NCBI RefSeq assembly: GCF_914767665.1
Contig: NC_059502.1
Span: 50,450,031-50,514,030 of the forward strand
Direction of reading: 5' to 3'
DNA: 64,000 nt
Source of the DNA: Harmonia axyridis
Taxonomy: Eukaryota > Arthropoda > Insecta > Coleoptera > Coccinellidae
Of the stretch, positions 10,333-22,875 are shown one piece after another (within the stretch, counting starts at the first letter, position 1; the number at the start of each line of letters is the position of its first letter). The translations under genes and the position numbers were made by a program. The notes under the pieces were generated by a model. It did no database searches. It saw only the letters and a list, made by a program, of their open reading frames with translations, and was not told the origin of the DNA.

Positions 10333-10827
10333 ATGAACATAATGAATGAAAAGGTGATTTTGAAATCGGGATTGAGGAAATTGAAAAATCATAAACTGAA
10401 CATAAGGAATACTTTACTGATCAAGAAAATAGTTAACGAAGTGAAATATATTCAAAATGGCGAGTTAAGGGATGTGTCAAATATCAGTTGGAAATCTGAG
10501 AAATCTACAACTGAGCCGTATCGCGGAAAAATTTGTGATGCAGAAAAACAGAACATTAAAATGAAAAATGATTCAGTTATTGTGAATATGAACTCAGAAC
10601 CTGAATATGAAGAAGACAAAACAAAAGAAGAGGATAAAATTCATTTGAATACATGCTTGAGAAATGCTTTTCTGATCAAGAAAATTCTTGAAATTACAGC
10701 ATCTCAAATGAAAAAGGGTTTTAAGACAAAAAAATTCAATCAATATAGTGTAACCTTAAAAAAAAAAAGAAATAATTTTCGTAGACATCAAAATTTCTAT
10801 TTCAAAATTCCAAATCGAGCTCTATAA
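10333..10827 (+). CDS. Array gene copy 10, intact
   Basis: 164 codons with D39Y, D44E and E133K. The Lys144-145 codons are all A. Canonical TATA promoter. Confidence 0.5.
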   Translation: MNIMNEKVILKSGLRKLKNHKLNIRNTLLIKKIVNEVKYIQNGELRDVSNISWKSEKSTTEPYRGKICDAEKQNIKMKNDSVIVNMNSEPEYEEDKTKEEDKIHLNTCLRNAFLIKKILEITASQMKKGFKTKKFNQYSVTLKKKRNNFRRHQNFYFKIPNRAL

Positions 10828-11427
10828 TGATGTTATATTTCACTTTATTGAATTAAATAAATTACTCTTCAAAAAAACATAAAAATAATGTATATAAGAC
10901 CATTTGTTGTATCATTGATTAGTACTCTGTTCGATTAGTTGATGTATCTGAATATTAATAAAATTTAACATATGAATTTCTATAAAAACGATTATTGAAT
11001 TTTTCTTATATCCTGAAATGATGGGACGTAAAACAATAACAAAAATTATATGAAACAAAAAAAAAATTAAATAACAACACAAATAGGACGGTGAATGAAC
11101 AAACCCATTACAGTTATAAAAAATTATACTCAATAAATTCTTTCAACAGATGTTGCATATCACATTCGAAGAAATTTATCTGCAACCATCAAGAATTTTG
11201 TTATCGCACCACATTTTCAATTGAAGAGATAACATTCCTATTTCCACCAATTGGAGCTAATGCATATTTGATGACTTTCTCTTATTGAGTCATTATAGAA
11301 AGAAGAGATATATAGAAGTTGCCTGAAACTTAAAATCACCTCAGTATTTTCGTGAAAGGCATTCTGTGAATAACGTGTTTGCATAGTGAATAATTTCAAT
11401 CTTTTTCGTAATTGAACAATTCAAAAC

Positions 11428-11922
11428 ATGAACATAATGAATGAAAAGGTGATTTTGAAATCGGGATTGAGGAAATTGAAAAATCATAAACTGAACATAA
11501 GGAATACTCTACTGATCAAGAAAATAGTTAACGAAGTGAAGGATATTCAAAATGGCGACTTAAGGGATGTGTCAAATATCAGTTGGAAATCTGAGAAATC
11601 TACAACTGAGCCGTATCGCGGAAAAATTTGTGATGCAGAAAAACAGAACATTAAAATGAAAAATGATTCAGTTATTGTGAATATGAACTCAGAACCTGAA
11701 TATGAAGAAGACAAAACAAAAGAAGAGGATAAAATTCATTTGAATACATGCTTGAGAAATGCTTTTCTGATCAAGAAAATTCTTGAAATTACAGCATCTC
11801 AAATGAAAAAGGGTTTTAAGACCGAAAAATTCAATCAATATAGTGTAACCTTAAAAAAGAAAAGAAATAATTTTCGTAGACATCAAAATTTCTATTTCAA
11901 AATTCCAAATCGAGCTCTATAA
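11428..11922 (+). CDS. Array gene copy 11, intact consensus protein
   Basis: Encodes the consensus 164-residue protein. Silent differences are Lys38 AAG and Leu28 CTA. Weakened TATA class. Confidence 0.55.
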   Translation: MNIMNEKVILKSGLRKLKNHKLNIRNTLLIKKIVNEVKDIQNGDLRDVSNISWKSEKSTTEPYRGKICDAEKQNIKMKNDSVIVNMNSEPEYEEDKTKEEDKIHLNTCLRNAFLIKKILEITASQMKKGFKTEKFNQYSVTLKKKRNNFRRHQNFYFKIPNRAL

Positions 11923-12523
11923 TGATGTTATATTTCACGTTATTGAATTAAATAAATTACTCTTCAAAAAAACATAAAAATAATGTATATAAGACCATTT
12001 GTTGTATCATTGATTAGTACTCTGATCGATTAGTTGATGTATCTGAATAATAATAAAATTTAACATATGAATTTCTATAAAAACGATTATTGAATTTTTC
12101 TTATATCCTGAAATGATGGGACGTAAAACAATAACAAAAATTATATGAAACAAAAAAAAAATTAAATAACAACACAAATAGGACGGTGAATGAACAAACC
12201 CATTACAGTTATAAAAAATTATACTCAATAAATTCTTTCAACAGATGTTGCATATCACATTCGAAGAAATTTATCTGCAACCATCAAGAATTTTGTTATC
12301 GCACCACATTTTCAATTGAAGAGATAACATTCCTATTTCCACCAATTGGAGCTAATGCATATTTGATGACTTTCTCTTATTGAGTCATTCTAGAAAGAAG
12401 AGATATATATAAGTTGCCTGAAACTCAAAAATTACCTCAGTATTTTTGTGAAAGGCATTCTGTGAATAACGTGTTTGCATAGTGAATAATTTCAATCTTT
12501 TTCGTAATTGAACAATTCAAAAC

Positions 12524-13018
12524 ATGAACATAATGAATGAAAAGGTGATTTTGAAATCGGGATTGAGGAAATTGAAAAATCATAAACTGAACATAAGGAA
12601 TACTTTAATGATCAAGAAAATAGTTACCGAAGTGAAAGATATTCAAAATGGCGAGTTAAGGGATGTGTCAAATATCAGTTGGAAATCTGAGAAATCTACA
12701 ACTGAGCCGTATCGCGAAAAAATTTGTGATGCAGAAAAACAGAACATTAAAATGAAAAATGATTCAGTTATTGTGAATATGAACTCAGAACCTGAATATG
12801 AAGAAGACAAAACAAAAGAAGAGGATAAAATTCATTTGAATACATGCTTGAGAAATGCTTTTCTGATCAAGAAAATTCTTGAAATTACAGCATCTCAAAT
12901 GAAAAAGGGTTTTAAGACCGAAAAATTCAATCAATATAGTGTAACCTTAAAAAAGAAAAGAAATAATTTCCGTAGACATCAAAATTTCTATTTCAAAATT
13001 CCAAATCGAGCTCTATAA
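12524..13018 (+). CDS. Array gene copy 12, intact
   Basis: Same protein as copy 8 (L29M, N35T, D44E, G65E). Canonical TATA promoter. Confidence 0.5.
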   Translation: MNIMNEKVILKSGLRKLKNHKLNIRNTLMIKKIVTEVKDIQNGELRDVSNISWKSEKSTTEPYREKICDAEKQNIKMKNDSVIVNMNSEPEYEEDKTKEEDKIHLNTCLRNAFLIKKILEITASQMKKGFKTEKFNQYSVTLKKKRNNFRRHQNFYFKIPNRAL

Positions 13019-13618
13019 TGATGTTATATTTCACGTTATTGAATTAAATAAATTACTCTTCAAAAAAACATAAAAATAATGTATATAAGACCATTTGTTG
13101 TATCATTGATTAGTACTCTGTTCGATTAGTTGATGTATCTGAATAATAATAAAATTTAACATATGAATTTCTATAAAAACGATTATTGAATTTTTCTTAT
13201 ATCCTGAAATGATGGGACGTAAAACAATAACAAAAATTATATGAAACAAAACAAAAATTAAATAACAACACAAATAGGACGGTGAATGAACAAACCCATT
13301 ACAGTTATAAAAAATTATACTCAATAAATTCTTTCAACAGATGTTGCATATCACATTCGAAGAAATTTATCTGCAACCATCAAGAATTTTGTTATCGCAC
13401 CACATTTTCAATTGAAGAGATAACATTCCAATTTCCACCAATTGGAGCTAATGCATATTTGATGACTTTCTCTTATTGAGTCATTATAGAAAGAAGAGAT
13501 ATATAGAAGTTGCCTGAAACTTAAAATTACCTCAGTATTTTCGTGAAAGGCATTCTGTGAATAACGTGTTTGCATAGTGAATAATTTCAATCTTTTTCGT
13601 AATTGAACAATTCAAAAC

Positions 13619-14113
13619 ATGAACATAATGAATGAAAAGGTGATTTTGAAATCGGGATTGAGGAAATTGAAAAATCATAAACTGAACATAAGGAATACTT
13701 TACTGATCAAGAAAATAGTTAACGAAGTGAAAGATATTCAAAATGGCGACTAAAGGGATGTGTCAAATATCAGTTGGAAATCTGAGAAATCTACAACTGA
13801 GCCGTATCGCGGAAAAATTTGTGATGCAGAAAAACAGAACATTAAAATGAAAAATGATTCAGTTATTGTGAATATGAATTCAGAACCTGAATATGAAGAA
13901 GACAAAACAAAAGAAGAGGATAAAATTCATTTGAATACATGCTTGAGAAATGCTTTTCTGATCAAGAAAATTCTTGAAATTACAGCATCTCAAATGAAAA
14001 AGGGTTTTAAGACCGAAAAATTCAATCAATATAGTGTAACCTTAAAAAAGAAAAGAAATAATTTTCGTAGACATCAAAATTTCTATTTCAAAATTCCAAA
14101 TCGAGCTCTATAA
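13619..14113 (+). pseudogene. Array gene copy 13, broken by stop at codon 45
   Basis: TAA at 13751-13753, identical to copy 9. It also shares that copy's silent Asn87 codon (AAT). Confidence 0.75.
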
Positions 14114-14715
14114 TGATGTTATATTTCACGTTATTGAATTAAATAAATTACTCTTCAAAAAAACATAAAAATAATGTATATAAGACCATTTGTTGTATCA
14201 TTGATTAGTACTCTGTTCGATTAGTTGATGTATCTGAATATTAATAAAATTTAACATATGAATTTCTATAAAAACGATTATTGAATTTTTCTTATATCCT
14301 GAAATGATGGGACGTAAAACAATAACAAAAATTATATGAAACAAAAAAAAAAATTAAATAACAACACAAATAGGACGGTGAATGAACAAACCCATCACAG
14401 TTATAAAAAATTATACTCAATAAATTTTTTCAACAGATGTTGCATATCACATTCGAAGAAATTTATCTGCAACCATCAAGAATTTTGTTATCGCACCACA
14501 TTTTCAATTGAAGAGATAACATTCCTATTTCCACCAATTGGAGCTAATGCATATTTGATGACTTTCTCTTATTGAGTCATTATAGAAAGAAGAGATATAT
14601 ATAAGTTGCCTGAAACTCAAAAATTACCTCAGTATTTTTGTGAAAGGCATTCTGTGAATAACGTGTTTGCATAGTGAATAATTTCAATCTTTTTCGTAAT
14701 TGAACAATTCAAAAC

Positions 14716-15210
14716 ATGAACATAATGAATGAAAAGGTGATTTTGAAATCGGGATTGAGGAAATTGAAAAATCATAAACTGAACATAAGGAATACTTTAC
14801 TGATCAAGAAAATAGTTAACGAAGTGAAATATATTCAAAATGGCGAGTTAAGGGATGTGTCAAATATCAGTTGGAAATCTGAGAAATCTACAACTGAGCC
14901 GTATCGCGGAAAAATTTGTGATGCAGAAAAACAGAACATTAAAATGAAAAATGATTCAGTTATTGTGAATATGAACTCAGAACCTGAATATGAAGAAGAC
15001 AAAACAAAAGAAGAGGATAAAATTCATTTGAATACATGCTTGAGAAATGCTTTTCTGATCAAGAAAATTCTTGAAATTACAGCATCTCAAATGAAAAAGG
15101 GTTTTAAGACCGAAAAATTCAATCAATATAGTGTAACCTTAAAAAAGAAAAGAAATAATTTCCGTAGACATCAAAATTTCTATTTCAAAATTCCAAATCG
15201 AGCTCTATAA
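14716..15210 (+). CDS. Array gene copy 14, intact
   Basis: 164 codons with D39Y and D44E. Canonical TATA promoter. Its spacer has the longest A-run seen (11 A). Confidence 0.5.
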   Translation: MNIMNEKVILKSGLRKLKNHKLNIRNTLLIKKIVNEVKYIQNGELRDVSNISWKSEKSTTEPYRGKICDAEKQNIKMKNDSVIVNMNSEPEYEEDKTKEEDKIHLNTCLRNAFLIKKILEITASQMKKGFKTEKFNQYSVTLKKKRNNFRRHQNFYFKIPNRAL

Positions 15211-15810
15211 TGATGTTATATTTCACGTTATTGAATTAAATAAATTACTCTTCAAAAAAACATAAAAATAATGTATATAAGACCATTTGTTGTATCATTG
15301 ATTAGTACTCTGTTCGATTAGTTGATGTATCTGAATAATAATAAAATTTAACATATGAATTTCTATAAAAACGATTATTGAATTTTTCTTATATCCTGAA
15401 ATGATGGGACGTAAAACAATAACAAAAATTATATGAAACAAAACAAAAATTAAATAACAACACAAATAGGACGGTGAATGAACAAACCCATTACAGTTAT
15501 AAAAAATTATACTCAATAAATTCTTTCAACAGATGTTGCATATCACATTCGAAGAAATTTATCTGCAACCATCAAGAATTTTGTTATCGCACCACATTTT
15601 CAATTGAAGAGATAACATTCCAATTTCCACCAATTGGAGCTAATGCATATTTGATGACTTTCTCTTATTGAGTCATTATAGAAAGAAGAGATATATAGAA
15701 GTTGCCTGAAACTTAAAATTACCTCAGTATTTTCGTGAAAGGCATTCTGTGAATAACGTGTTTGCATAGTGAATAATTTCAATCTTTTTCGTAATTGAAC
15801 AATTCAAAAC

Positions 15811-16305
15811 ATGAACATAATGAATGAAAAGGTGATTTTGAAATCGGGATTGAGGAAATTGAAAAATCATAAACTGAACATAAGGAATACTTTACTGATC
15901 AAGAAAATAGTTAACGAAGTGAAAGATATTCAAAATGGCGACTTAAGGGATGTGTCAAATATCAGTTGGAAATCTGAGAAATCTACAACTGAGCCGTATC
16001 GCGGAAAAATTTGTGATGCAGAAAAACAGAACATTAAAATGAAAAATGATTCAGTTATTGTGAATATGAACTCAGAACCTGAATATGAAGAAGACAAAAC
16101 AAAAGAAGAGGATAAAATTCATTTGAATACATGCTTGAGAAATGCTTTTCTGATCAAGAAAATTCTTGAAATTACAGCATCTCAAATGAAAAAGGGTTTT
16201 AAGACCGAAAAATTCAATCAATATAGTGTAACCTTAAAAAAGAAAAGAAATGATATTCGTAGACATCAAAATTTCTATTTCAAAATTCCAAATCGAGCTC
16301 TATAA
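15811..16305 (+). CDS. Array gene copy 15, intact
   Basis: 164 codons with N148D and F149I. The spacer before it matches those before copies 9 and 13 (CAAAACAAAAATT), but the frame here lacks their stop at codon 45. Confidence 0.5.
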   Translation: MNIMNEKVILKSGLRKLKNHKLNIRNTLLIKKIVNEVKDIQNGDLRDVSNISWKSEKSTTEPYRGKICDAEKQNIKMKNDSVIVNMNSEPEYEEDKTKEEDKIHLNTCLRNAFLIKKILEITASQMKKGFKTEKFNQYSVTLKKKRNDIRRHQNFYFKIPNRAL

Positions 16306-16905
16306 TGATGTTATATTTCACGTTATTGAATTAAATAAATAACTCTTCAAAAAAACATAAAAATAATGTATATAAGACCATTTGTTGTATCATTGATTAG
16401 TACTCTGTTCGATTAGTTGATGTATCTGAATATTAATAAAATTTAACATATGAATTTCTATAAAAACGATTATTGAATTTTTCTTATATCCTGAAATGAT
16501 GGGACGTAAAACAATAACAAAAATTATATGAAACAAAAAAAAAATTAAATAACAACACAAATAGGACGGTGAATGAACAAACCCATTACAGTTATAAAAA
16601 ATTATACTCAATAAATTTTTTCAACAGATGTTGCATATCACATTCGAAGAAATTTATCTGCAACCATCAAGAATTTTGTTATCGCACCACATTTTCAATT
16701 GAAGAGATAACATTCCTATTTCCACCAATTGGAGCTAATGCATATTTGATGACTTTCTCTTATTGAGTCATTATAGAAAGAAGAGATATATAGAAGTTGC
16801 CTGAAACTTAAAATCACCTCAGTATTTTCGTGAAAGGCATTCTGTGAATAACGTGTTTGCATAGTGAATAATTTCAATCTTTTTCGTAATTGAACAATTC
16901 AAAAC

Positions 16906-17400
16906 ATGAACATAATGAATGAAAAGGTGATTTTGAAATCGGGATTGAGGAAATTGAAAAATCATAAACTGAACATAAGGAATACTTTACTGATCAAGAA
17001 AATAGTTAACGAAGTGAAAGATATTCAAAATGGCGACTTGAGGGATGTGTCAAATATCAGTTGGAAATCTGAGAAATCTACAACTGAGCCGTATCGCGGA
17101 AAAATTTGTGATGCAGAAAAACAGAACATTAAAATGAAAAATGATTCAGTTATTGTGAATATGAACTCAGAACCTGAATATGAAGAAGACAAAACAAAAA
17201 AAGAGGATAAAATTCATTTGAATACATGCTTGAGAAATGCTTTTCTGATCAAGAAAATTCTTGAAATTACAGCATCTCAAATGAAAAAGGGTTTTAAGAC
17301 CGAAAAATTCAATCAATATAGTGTAACCTTAAAAAAGAAAAGAAATAATTTTCGTAGACATCAAAATTTCTATTTCAAAATTCCAAATCGAGCTCTATAA
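16906..17400 (+). CDS. Array gene copy 16, intact
   Basis: 164 codons with E99K; Leu45 is TTG. The spacer after it has the second TATA changed to TATGTAAG, a mark shared with copy 18. Confidence 0.5.
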   Translation: MNIMNEKVILKSGLRKLKNHKLNIRNTLLIKKIVNEVKDIQNGDLRDVSNISWKSEKSTTEPYRGKICDAEKQNIKMKNDSVIVNMNSEPEYEEDKTKKEDKIHLNTCLRNAFLIKKILEITASQMKKGFKTEKFNQYSVTLKKKRNNFRRHQNFYFKIPNRAL

Positions 17401-18000
17401 TGATGTTATATTTCACGTTATTGAATTAAATAAATTACTCTTCAAAAAAACATAAAAATAATGTATGTAAGACCATTTGTTGTATCATTGATTAGTACTC
17501 TGTTCGATTAGTTGATGTATCTGAATAATAATAAAATTTAACATATGAATTTCTATAAAAACGATTATTGAATTTTTCTTATATCCTGAAATGATGGGAC
17601 GTAAAACAATAACAAAAATTATATGAAACAAAAAAAAAATTAAATAACAACACAAATAGGACGGTGAATGAACAAACCCATTACAGTTATAAAAAATTAT
17701 ACTCAATAAATTCTTTCAACAGATGTTGCATATCACATTCGAAGAAATTTATCTGCAACCATCACGAATTTTGTTATCGCACCACATTTTCAATTGAAGA
17801 GATAACATTCCTATTTCCACCAATTGGAGCTAATGCATATTTGATGACTTTCTCTTATTGAGTCATTATAGAAAGAAGAGATATATAGAAGTTGCCTGAA
17901 ACTTAAAATTACCTCAGTATTTTCGTGAAAGGCATTGTGTGAATAACGTGTTTGCATAGTGAATAATTTCAATCTTTTTCGTAATTGAACAATTCAAAAC

Positions 18001-18495
18001 ATGAACATAATGAATGAAAAGGTGATTTTTAAATCGGGATTGAGGAAATTGAAAAATCATAAACTGAACATAAGGAATACTTTACTGATCAAGAAAATAG
18101 TTAACGAAGTGAAAGATATTCAAAATGGCGACTTAAGGGATGTGTCAAATATCAGTTGGAAATCTGAGAAATCTACAACTGAGCCGTATCGCGGAAAAAT
18201 TTGTGATGCAGAAAAACAGAACATTAAAATGAAAAATGATTCAGTTATTGTGAATATGAACTCAGAACCTGAATATGAAGAAGACAAAACAAAAGAAGAG
18301 GATAAAATTCATTTGAATACATGCTTGAGAAATGCTTTTCTGATCAAGAAAATTCTTGAAATTACAGCATCTCAAATGAAAAAGGGTTTTAAGACCGAAA
18401 AATTCAATCAATATAGTGTAACCTTAAAAAAGAAAAGAAATAATTTTCGTAGACATCAAAATTTCTATTTCAAAATTCCAAATCGAGCTCTATAA
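18001..18495 (+). CDS. Array gene copy 17, intact
   Basis: 164 codons with L10F as the only residue change. Weakened TATA class. Confidence 0.5.
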   Translation: MNIMNEKVIFKSGLRKLKNHKLNIRNTLLIKKIVNEVKDIQNGDLRDVSNISWKSEKSTTEPYRGKICDAEKQNIKMKNDSVIVNMNSEPEYEEDKTKEEDKIHLNTCLRNAFLIKKILEITASQMKKGFKTEKFNQYSVTLKKKRNNFRRHQNFYFKIPNRAL

Positions 18496-19095
18496 TGATG
18501 TTATATTTCACGTTATTGAATTAAATAAATTACTCTTCAAAAAAACATAAAAATAATGTATATAAGACCATTTGTTGTATCATTGATTAGTACTCTGTTC
18601 GATTAGTTGATGTATCTGAATATTAATAAAATTTAACATATGAATTTCTATAAAAACGATTATTGAATTTTTCTTATATCCTGAAATGATGGGACGTAAA
18701 ACAATAACAAAAATTATATGAAACAAAAAAAAAATTAAATAACAACACAAATAGGACGGTGAATGAACAAACCCATTACAGTTATAAAAAATTATACTCA
18801 ATAAATTCTCTCAACAGATGTTGCATATCACATTCGAAGAAATTTATCTGCAACCATCAAGAATTTTGTTATCGCACCACATTTTCAATTGAAGAGATAA
18901 CATTCCTATTTCCACCAATTGGAGCTAATGCATATTTGATGACTTTCTCTTATTGAGTCATTATAGAAAGAAGAGATATATAGAAGTTGCCTGAAACTTA
19001 AAATTACCTCAGTATTTTCGTGAAAGGCATTCTGTGAATAACGTGTTTGCATAGTGAATAATTTCAATCTTTTTCGTAATTGAACAATTCAAAAC

Positions 19096-19590
19096 ATGAA
19101 CATAATGAATGAAAAGGTGATTTTGAAATCGGGATTGAGGAAATTGAAAAATCATAAACTGAACATAAGGAATACTTTACTGATCAAGAAAATAGTTAAC
19201 GAAGTGAAAGATATTCAAAATGGCGACTTGAGGGATGTGTCAAATATCAGTTGGAAATCTGAGAAATCTACAACTGAGCCGTATCGCGGAAAAATTTGTG
19301 ATGCAGAAAAACAGAACATTAAAATGAAAAATGATTCAGTTATTGTGAATATGAACTCAGAACCTGAATATGAAGAAGACAAAACAAAAGAAGAGGATAA
19401 AATTCATTTGAATACATGCTTGAGAAATGCTTTTCTGATCAAGAAAATTCTTGAAATTACAGCATCTCAAATGAAAAAGGGTTTTAAGACCGAAAAATTC
19501 AATCAATATAGTGTAACCTTAAAAAAGAAAAGAAATAATTTTCGTAGACATCAAAATTTCTATTTCAAAATTCCAAATCGAGCTCTATAA
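19096..19590 (+). CDS. Array gene copy 18, intact consensus protein
   Basis: Consensus protein with Leu45 TTG. It shares the TATGTAAG spacer mark (19654) with copy 16, two units away, which indicates an older two-unit duplication. Confidence 0.55.
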   Translation: MNIMNEKVILKSGLRKLKNHKLNIRNTLLIKKIVNEVKDIQNGDLRDVSNISWKSEKSTTEPYRGKICDAEKQNIKMKNDSVIVNMNSEPEYEEDKTKEEDKIHLNTCLRNAFLIKKILEITASQMKKGFKTEKFNQYSVTLKKKRNNFRRHQNFYFKIPNRAL

Positions 19591-20070
19591 TGATGTTATA
19601 TTTCACGTTATTGAATTAAATAAATTACTCTTCAAAAAAACATAAAAATAATGTATGTAAGACCATTTGTTGTATCATTGATTAGTACTCTGTTCGATTA
19701 GTTGATGTATCTGAATAATAATAAAATTTAACATATGAATTTCTATAAAAACGATTATTGAATTTTTCTTATATCCTGAAATGATGGGACGTAAAACAAT
19801 AACAAAAATTATATGAAACAAAAAAAAAATTAAATAACAACACAAATAGGACGGTGAATGAACAAACCCATTACAGTTATAAAAAATTATACTCAATAAA
19901 TTCTTTCAACAGATGTTGCATATCACATTCGAAGAAATTTATCTGCAACCATCAAGAATTTTGTTATCGCACCACATTTTCAATTGAAGAGATAACATTC
20001 CTATTTCCACCAATTGGAGCTAATGCATATTTGATGACTTTCTCTTATTGAGTCATTATAGAAAGAAGAG

Positions 20071-20110
20071 AAATATAGAAGTTGCCTGAAACTTAAAATT
20101 ACCTCAGTAT
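20071..20110 (+). promoter_or_regulatory. Degraded TATA element of copy 19
   Basis: AATATAGAAG replaces TATATAGAAG about 119 bp before the start codon, while the initiator word is kept. This is the weakest TATA I found among the copies. Confidence 0.35.
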
Positions 20111-20190
20111 TTTCGTGAAAGGCATTCTGTGAATAACGTGTTTGCATAGTGAATAATTTAAATCTTTTTCGTAATTGAACAATTCAAAAC

Positions 20191-20685
20191 ATGAACATAA
20201 TGAATGAAAAGGTGATTTTGAAATCGGGATTGAGGAAATTGAAAAATCATAAACTGAACATAAGGAATACTTTACTGATCAAGAAAATAGTTAACGAAGT
20301 GAAAGATATTCAAAATGGCGACTTGAGGGATGTGTCAAATATCAGTTGGAAATCTGAGAAATCTACAACTGAGCCGTATCGCGGAAAAATTTGTGATGCA
20401 GAAAAACAGAACATTAAAATGAAAAATGATTCAGTTATTGTGAATATGAACTCAGAACCTGAATATGAAGAAGACAAAACAAAAGAAGAGGATAAAATTC
20501 ATTTGAATACATGCTTGAGAAATGCTTTTCTGATCAGGAAAATTCTTGAAATTACAGCATCTCAAATGAAAAAGGGTTTTAAGACCGAAAAATTCAATCA
20601 ATATAGTGTAACCTTAAAAAAGAAAAGAAATAATTTTCGTAGACATCAAAATTTCTTTTTCAAAATTCCAAATCGAGCTCTATAA
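20191..20685 (+). CDS. Array gene copy 19, intact
   Basis: 164 codons with K116R in the second LIKKI motif and Y156F; Leu45 is TTG. First member of a two-unit block repeated as copies 21-22. Confidence 0.5.
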   Translation: MNIMNEKVILKSGLRKLKNHKLNIRNTLLIKKIVNEVKDIQNGDLRDVSNISWKSEKSTTEPYRGKICDAEKQNIKMKNDSVIVNMNSEPEYEEDKTKEEDKIHLNTCLRNAFLIRKILEITASQMKKGFKTEKFNQYSVTLKKKRNNFRRHQNFFFKIPNRAL

Positions 20686-21285
20686 TGATGTTATATTTCA
20701 CGTTATTGAATTAAATAAATTACTCTTCAAAAAAACATAAAAATAATGTATATAAGACCATTTGTTGTATCATTGATTAGTACTCTGTTCGATTAGTTGA
20801 TGTATCTGAATAATAATAAAATTTAACATATGAATTTCTATAAAAATGATTATTGAATTTTTCTTATATCCTGAAATGATGGGACGTAAAACAATAACAA
20901 AAATTATATGAAACAAAAAAAAAATTAAATAACAACACAAATAGGACGGTGAATGAACAAACCCATTACAGTTATAAAAAATTATACTCAATAAATTCTT
21001 TCAACAGATGTTGCATATCACATTCGAAGAAATTTATCTGCAACCATCAAGAATTTTGTTATCGCACCACATTTTCAATTGAAGAGATAACATTCCTATT
21101 TCCACCAATTGGAGCTAATGCATATTTGATGACTTTCTCTTATTGAGTCATTATAGAAAGAAGAGATATATAGAAGTTGCCTGAAACTTAAAATTACCTC
21201 AGTATTTTCGTGAAAGGCATTCTGTGAATAACGTGTTTGCATAGTGAATAATTTCAATCTTTTTCGTAATTGAACAATTCAAAAC

Positions 21286-21780
21286 ATGAACATAATGAAT
21301 GAAAAGGTGATTTTGAAATCGGGATTGAGGAAATTGAAAAATCATAAACTGAACATAAGGAATACTTTACTGATCAAGAAAATAGTTAACGAAGTGAAAG
21401 ATATTCAAAATGGCGACTTAAGGGATGTGTCAAATATCAGTTGGAAATCTGAGAAATCTACAACTGAGCCGTATCGCGGAAAAATTTGTGATGCAGAAAA
21501 ACAGAACATTAAAATGAAAAATGATTCAGTTATTGTGAATATGAACTCAGAACCTGAATATGAAGAAGACAAAACAAAAGAAGAGGATAAAATTCATTTG
21601 AATACATGCTTGAGAAATGCTTTTCTGATCAAGAAAATTCTTGAAATTACAGCATCTCAAATGAAAAAGGGTTTTAAGACCGAAAAATTCAATCAATATA
21701 GTGTAACCTTAAAAAAGAAAAGAAATAATATTCGTAGACATCAAAATTTCTATTTCAAAATTCCAAATCGAGCTCTATAA
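21286..21780 (+). CDS. Array gene copy 20, intact
   Basis: 164 codons with F149I only. Weakened TATA class. Confidence 0.5.
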   Translation: MNIMNEKVILKSGLRKLKNHKLNIRNTLLIKKIVNEVKDIQNGDLRDVSNISWKSEKSTTEPYRGKICDAEKQNIKMKNDSVIVNMNSEPEYEEDKTKEEDKIHLNTCLRNAFLIKKILEITASQMKKGFKTEKFNQYSVTLKKKRNNIRRHQNFYFKIPNRAL

Positions 21781-22380
21781 TGATGTTATATTTCACGTTA
21801 TTGAATTAAATAAATTACTCTTCAAAAAAACATAAAAATAATGTATATAAGACCATTTGTTGTATCATTGATTAGTACTCTGTTCGATTAGTTGATGTAT
21901 CTGAATAATAATAAAATTTAACATATGAATTTCTATAAAAACGATTATTGAATTTTTCTTATATCCTGAAATGATGGGACGTAAAACAATAACAAAAATT
22001 ATATGAAACAAAAAAAAAATTAAATAACAACACAAATAGGACGGTGAATGAACAAACCCATTACAGTTATAAAAAATTATACTCAATAAATTCTTTCAAC
22101 AGATGTTGCATATCACATTCGAAGAAATTTATCTGCAACCATCAAGAATTTTGTTATCGCACCACATTTTCAATTGAAGAGATAACATTCCTATTTCCAC
22201 CAATTGGAGCTAATGCATATTTGATGACTTTCTCTTATTGAGTCATTATAGAAAGAAGAGATATATAGAAGTTGCCTGAAACTTAAAATTACCTCAGTAT
22301 TTTCGTGAAAGGCATTCTGTGAATAACGTGTTTGCATAGTGAATAATTTCAATCTTTTCCGTAATTGAACAATTCAAAAC

Positions 22381-22875
22381 ATAAACATAATGAATGAAAA
22401 GGTGATTTTGAAATCGGGATTGAGGAAATTGAAAAATCATAAACTGAACATAAGGAATACTTTACTGATCAAGAAAATAGTTAACGAAGTGAAAGATATT
22501 CAAAATGGCGACTTGAGGGATGTGTCAAATATCAGTTGGAAATCTGAGAAATCTACAACTGAGCCGTATCGCGGAAAAATTTGTGATGCAGAAAAACAGA
22601 ACATTAAAATGAAAAATGATTCAGTTATTGTGAATATGAACTCAGAACCTGAATATGAAGAAGACAAAACAAAAGAAGAGGATAAAATTCATTTGAATAC
22701 ATGCTTGAGAAATGCTTTTCTGATCAGGAAAATTCTTGAAATTACAGCATCTCAAATGAAAAAGGGTTTTAAGACCGAAAAATTCAATCAATATAGTGTA
22801 ACCTTAAAAAAGAAAAGAAATAATTTTCGTAGACATCAAAATTTCTTTTTCAAAATTCCAAATCGAGCTCTATAA
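22381..22875 (+). CDS. Array gene copy 21, first ATG lost
   Basis: The usual first ATG is ATA (22381-22383). The next in-frame ATG is codon 4 at 22390, which would give 161 residues, so function need not be lost. It carries K116R and Y156F. The leader has CTTTTCC in place of CTTTTTC. Confidence 0.45.
   Translation: MNIMNEKVILKSGLRKLKNHKLNIRNTLLIKKIVNEVKDIQNGDLRDVSNISWKSEKSTTEPYRGKICDAEKQNIKMKNDSVIVNMNSEPEYEEDKTKEEDKIHLNTCLRNAFLIRKILEITASQMKKGFKTEKFNQYSVTLKKKRNNFRRHQNFFFKIPNRAL

Larger units (their letters stand above)
6571..10952 (+). repeat. Higher-order block B1 (copies 7-10)
   Basis: This four-unit block recurs at 10953-15335 (offset 4,382-4,383 bp). Shared marks are the TATTAATAAA spacer start, the L29M/N35T/D44E/G65E copy in second place, the codon-45 TAA copy in third place and the D39Y/D44E copy with a CCCATCACAG spacer in fourth place. 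Confidence 0.85.
10953..15335 (+). repeat. Higher-order block B2 (copies 11-14)
   Basis: Second copy of the four-unit block at 6571-10952. It lacks the E94K/V140I and E133K changes, so those arose after the duplication or were converted away. Confidence 0.85.
20191..22380 (+). repeat. Two-unit block C1 (copies 19-20)
   Basis: Repeated at 22381-24570 (offset 2,190). Shared marks are K116R/Y156F, then a spacer with AAAAATGATT, then F149I. The leader of copy 19 differs from that of copy 21, so the duplication begins near the start codon. Confidence 0.8.
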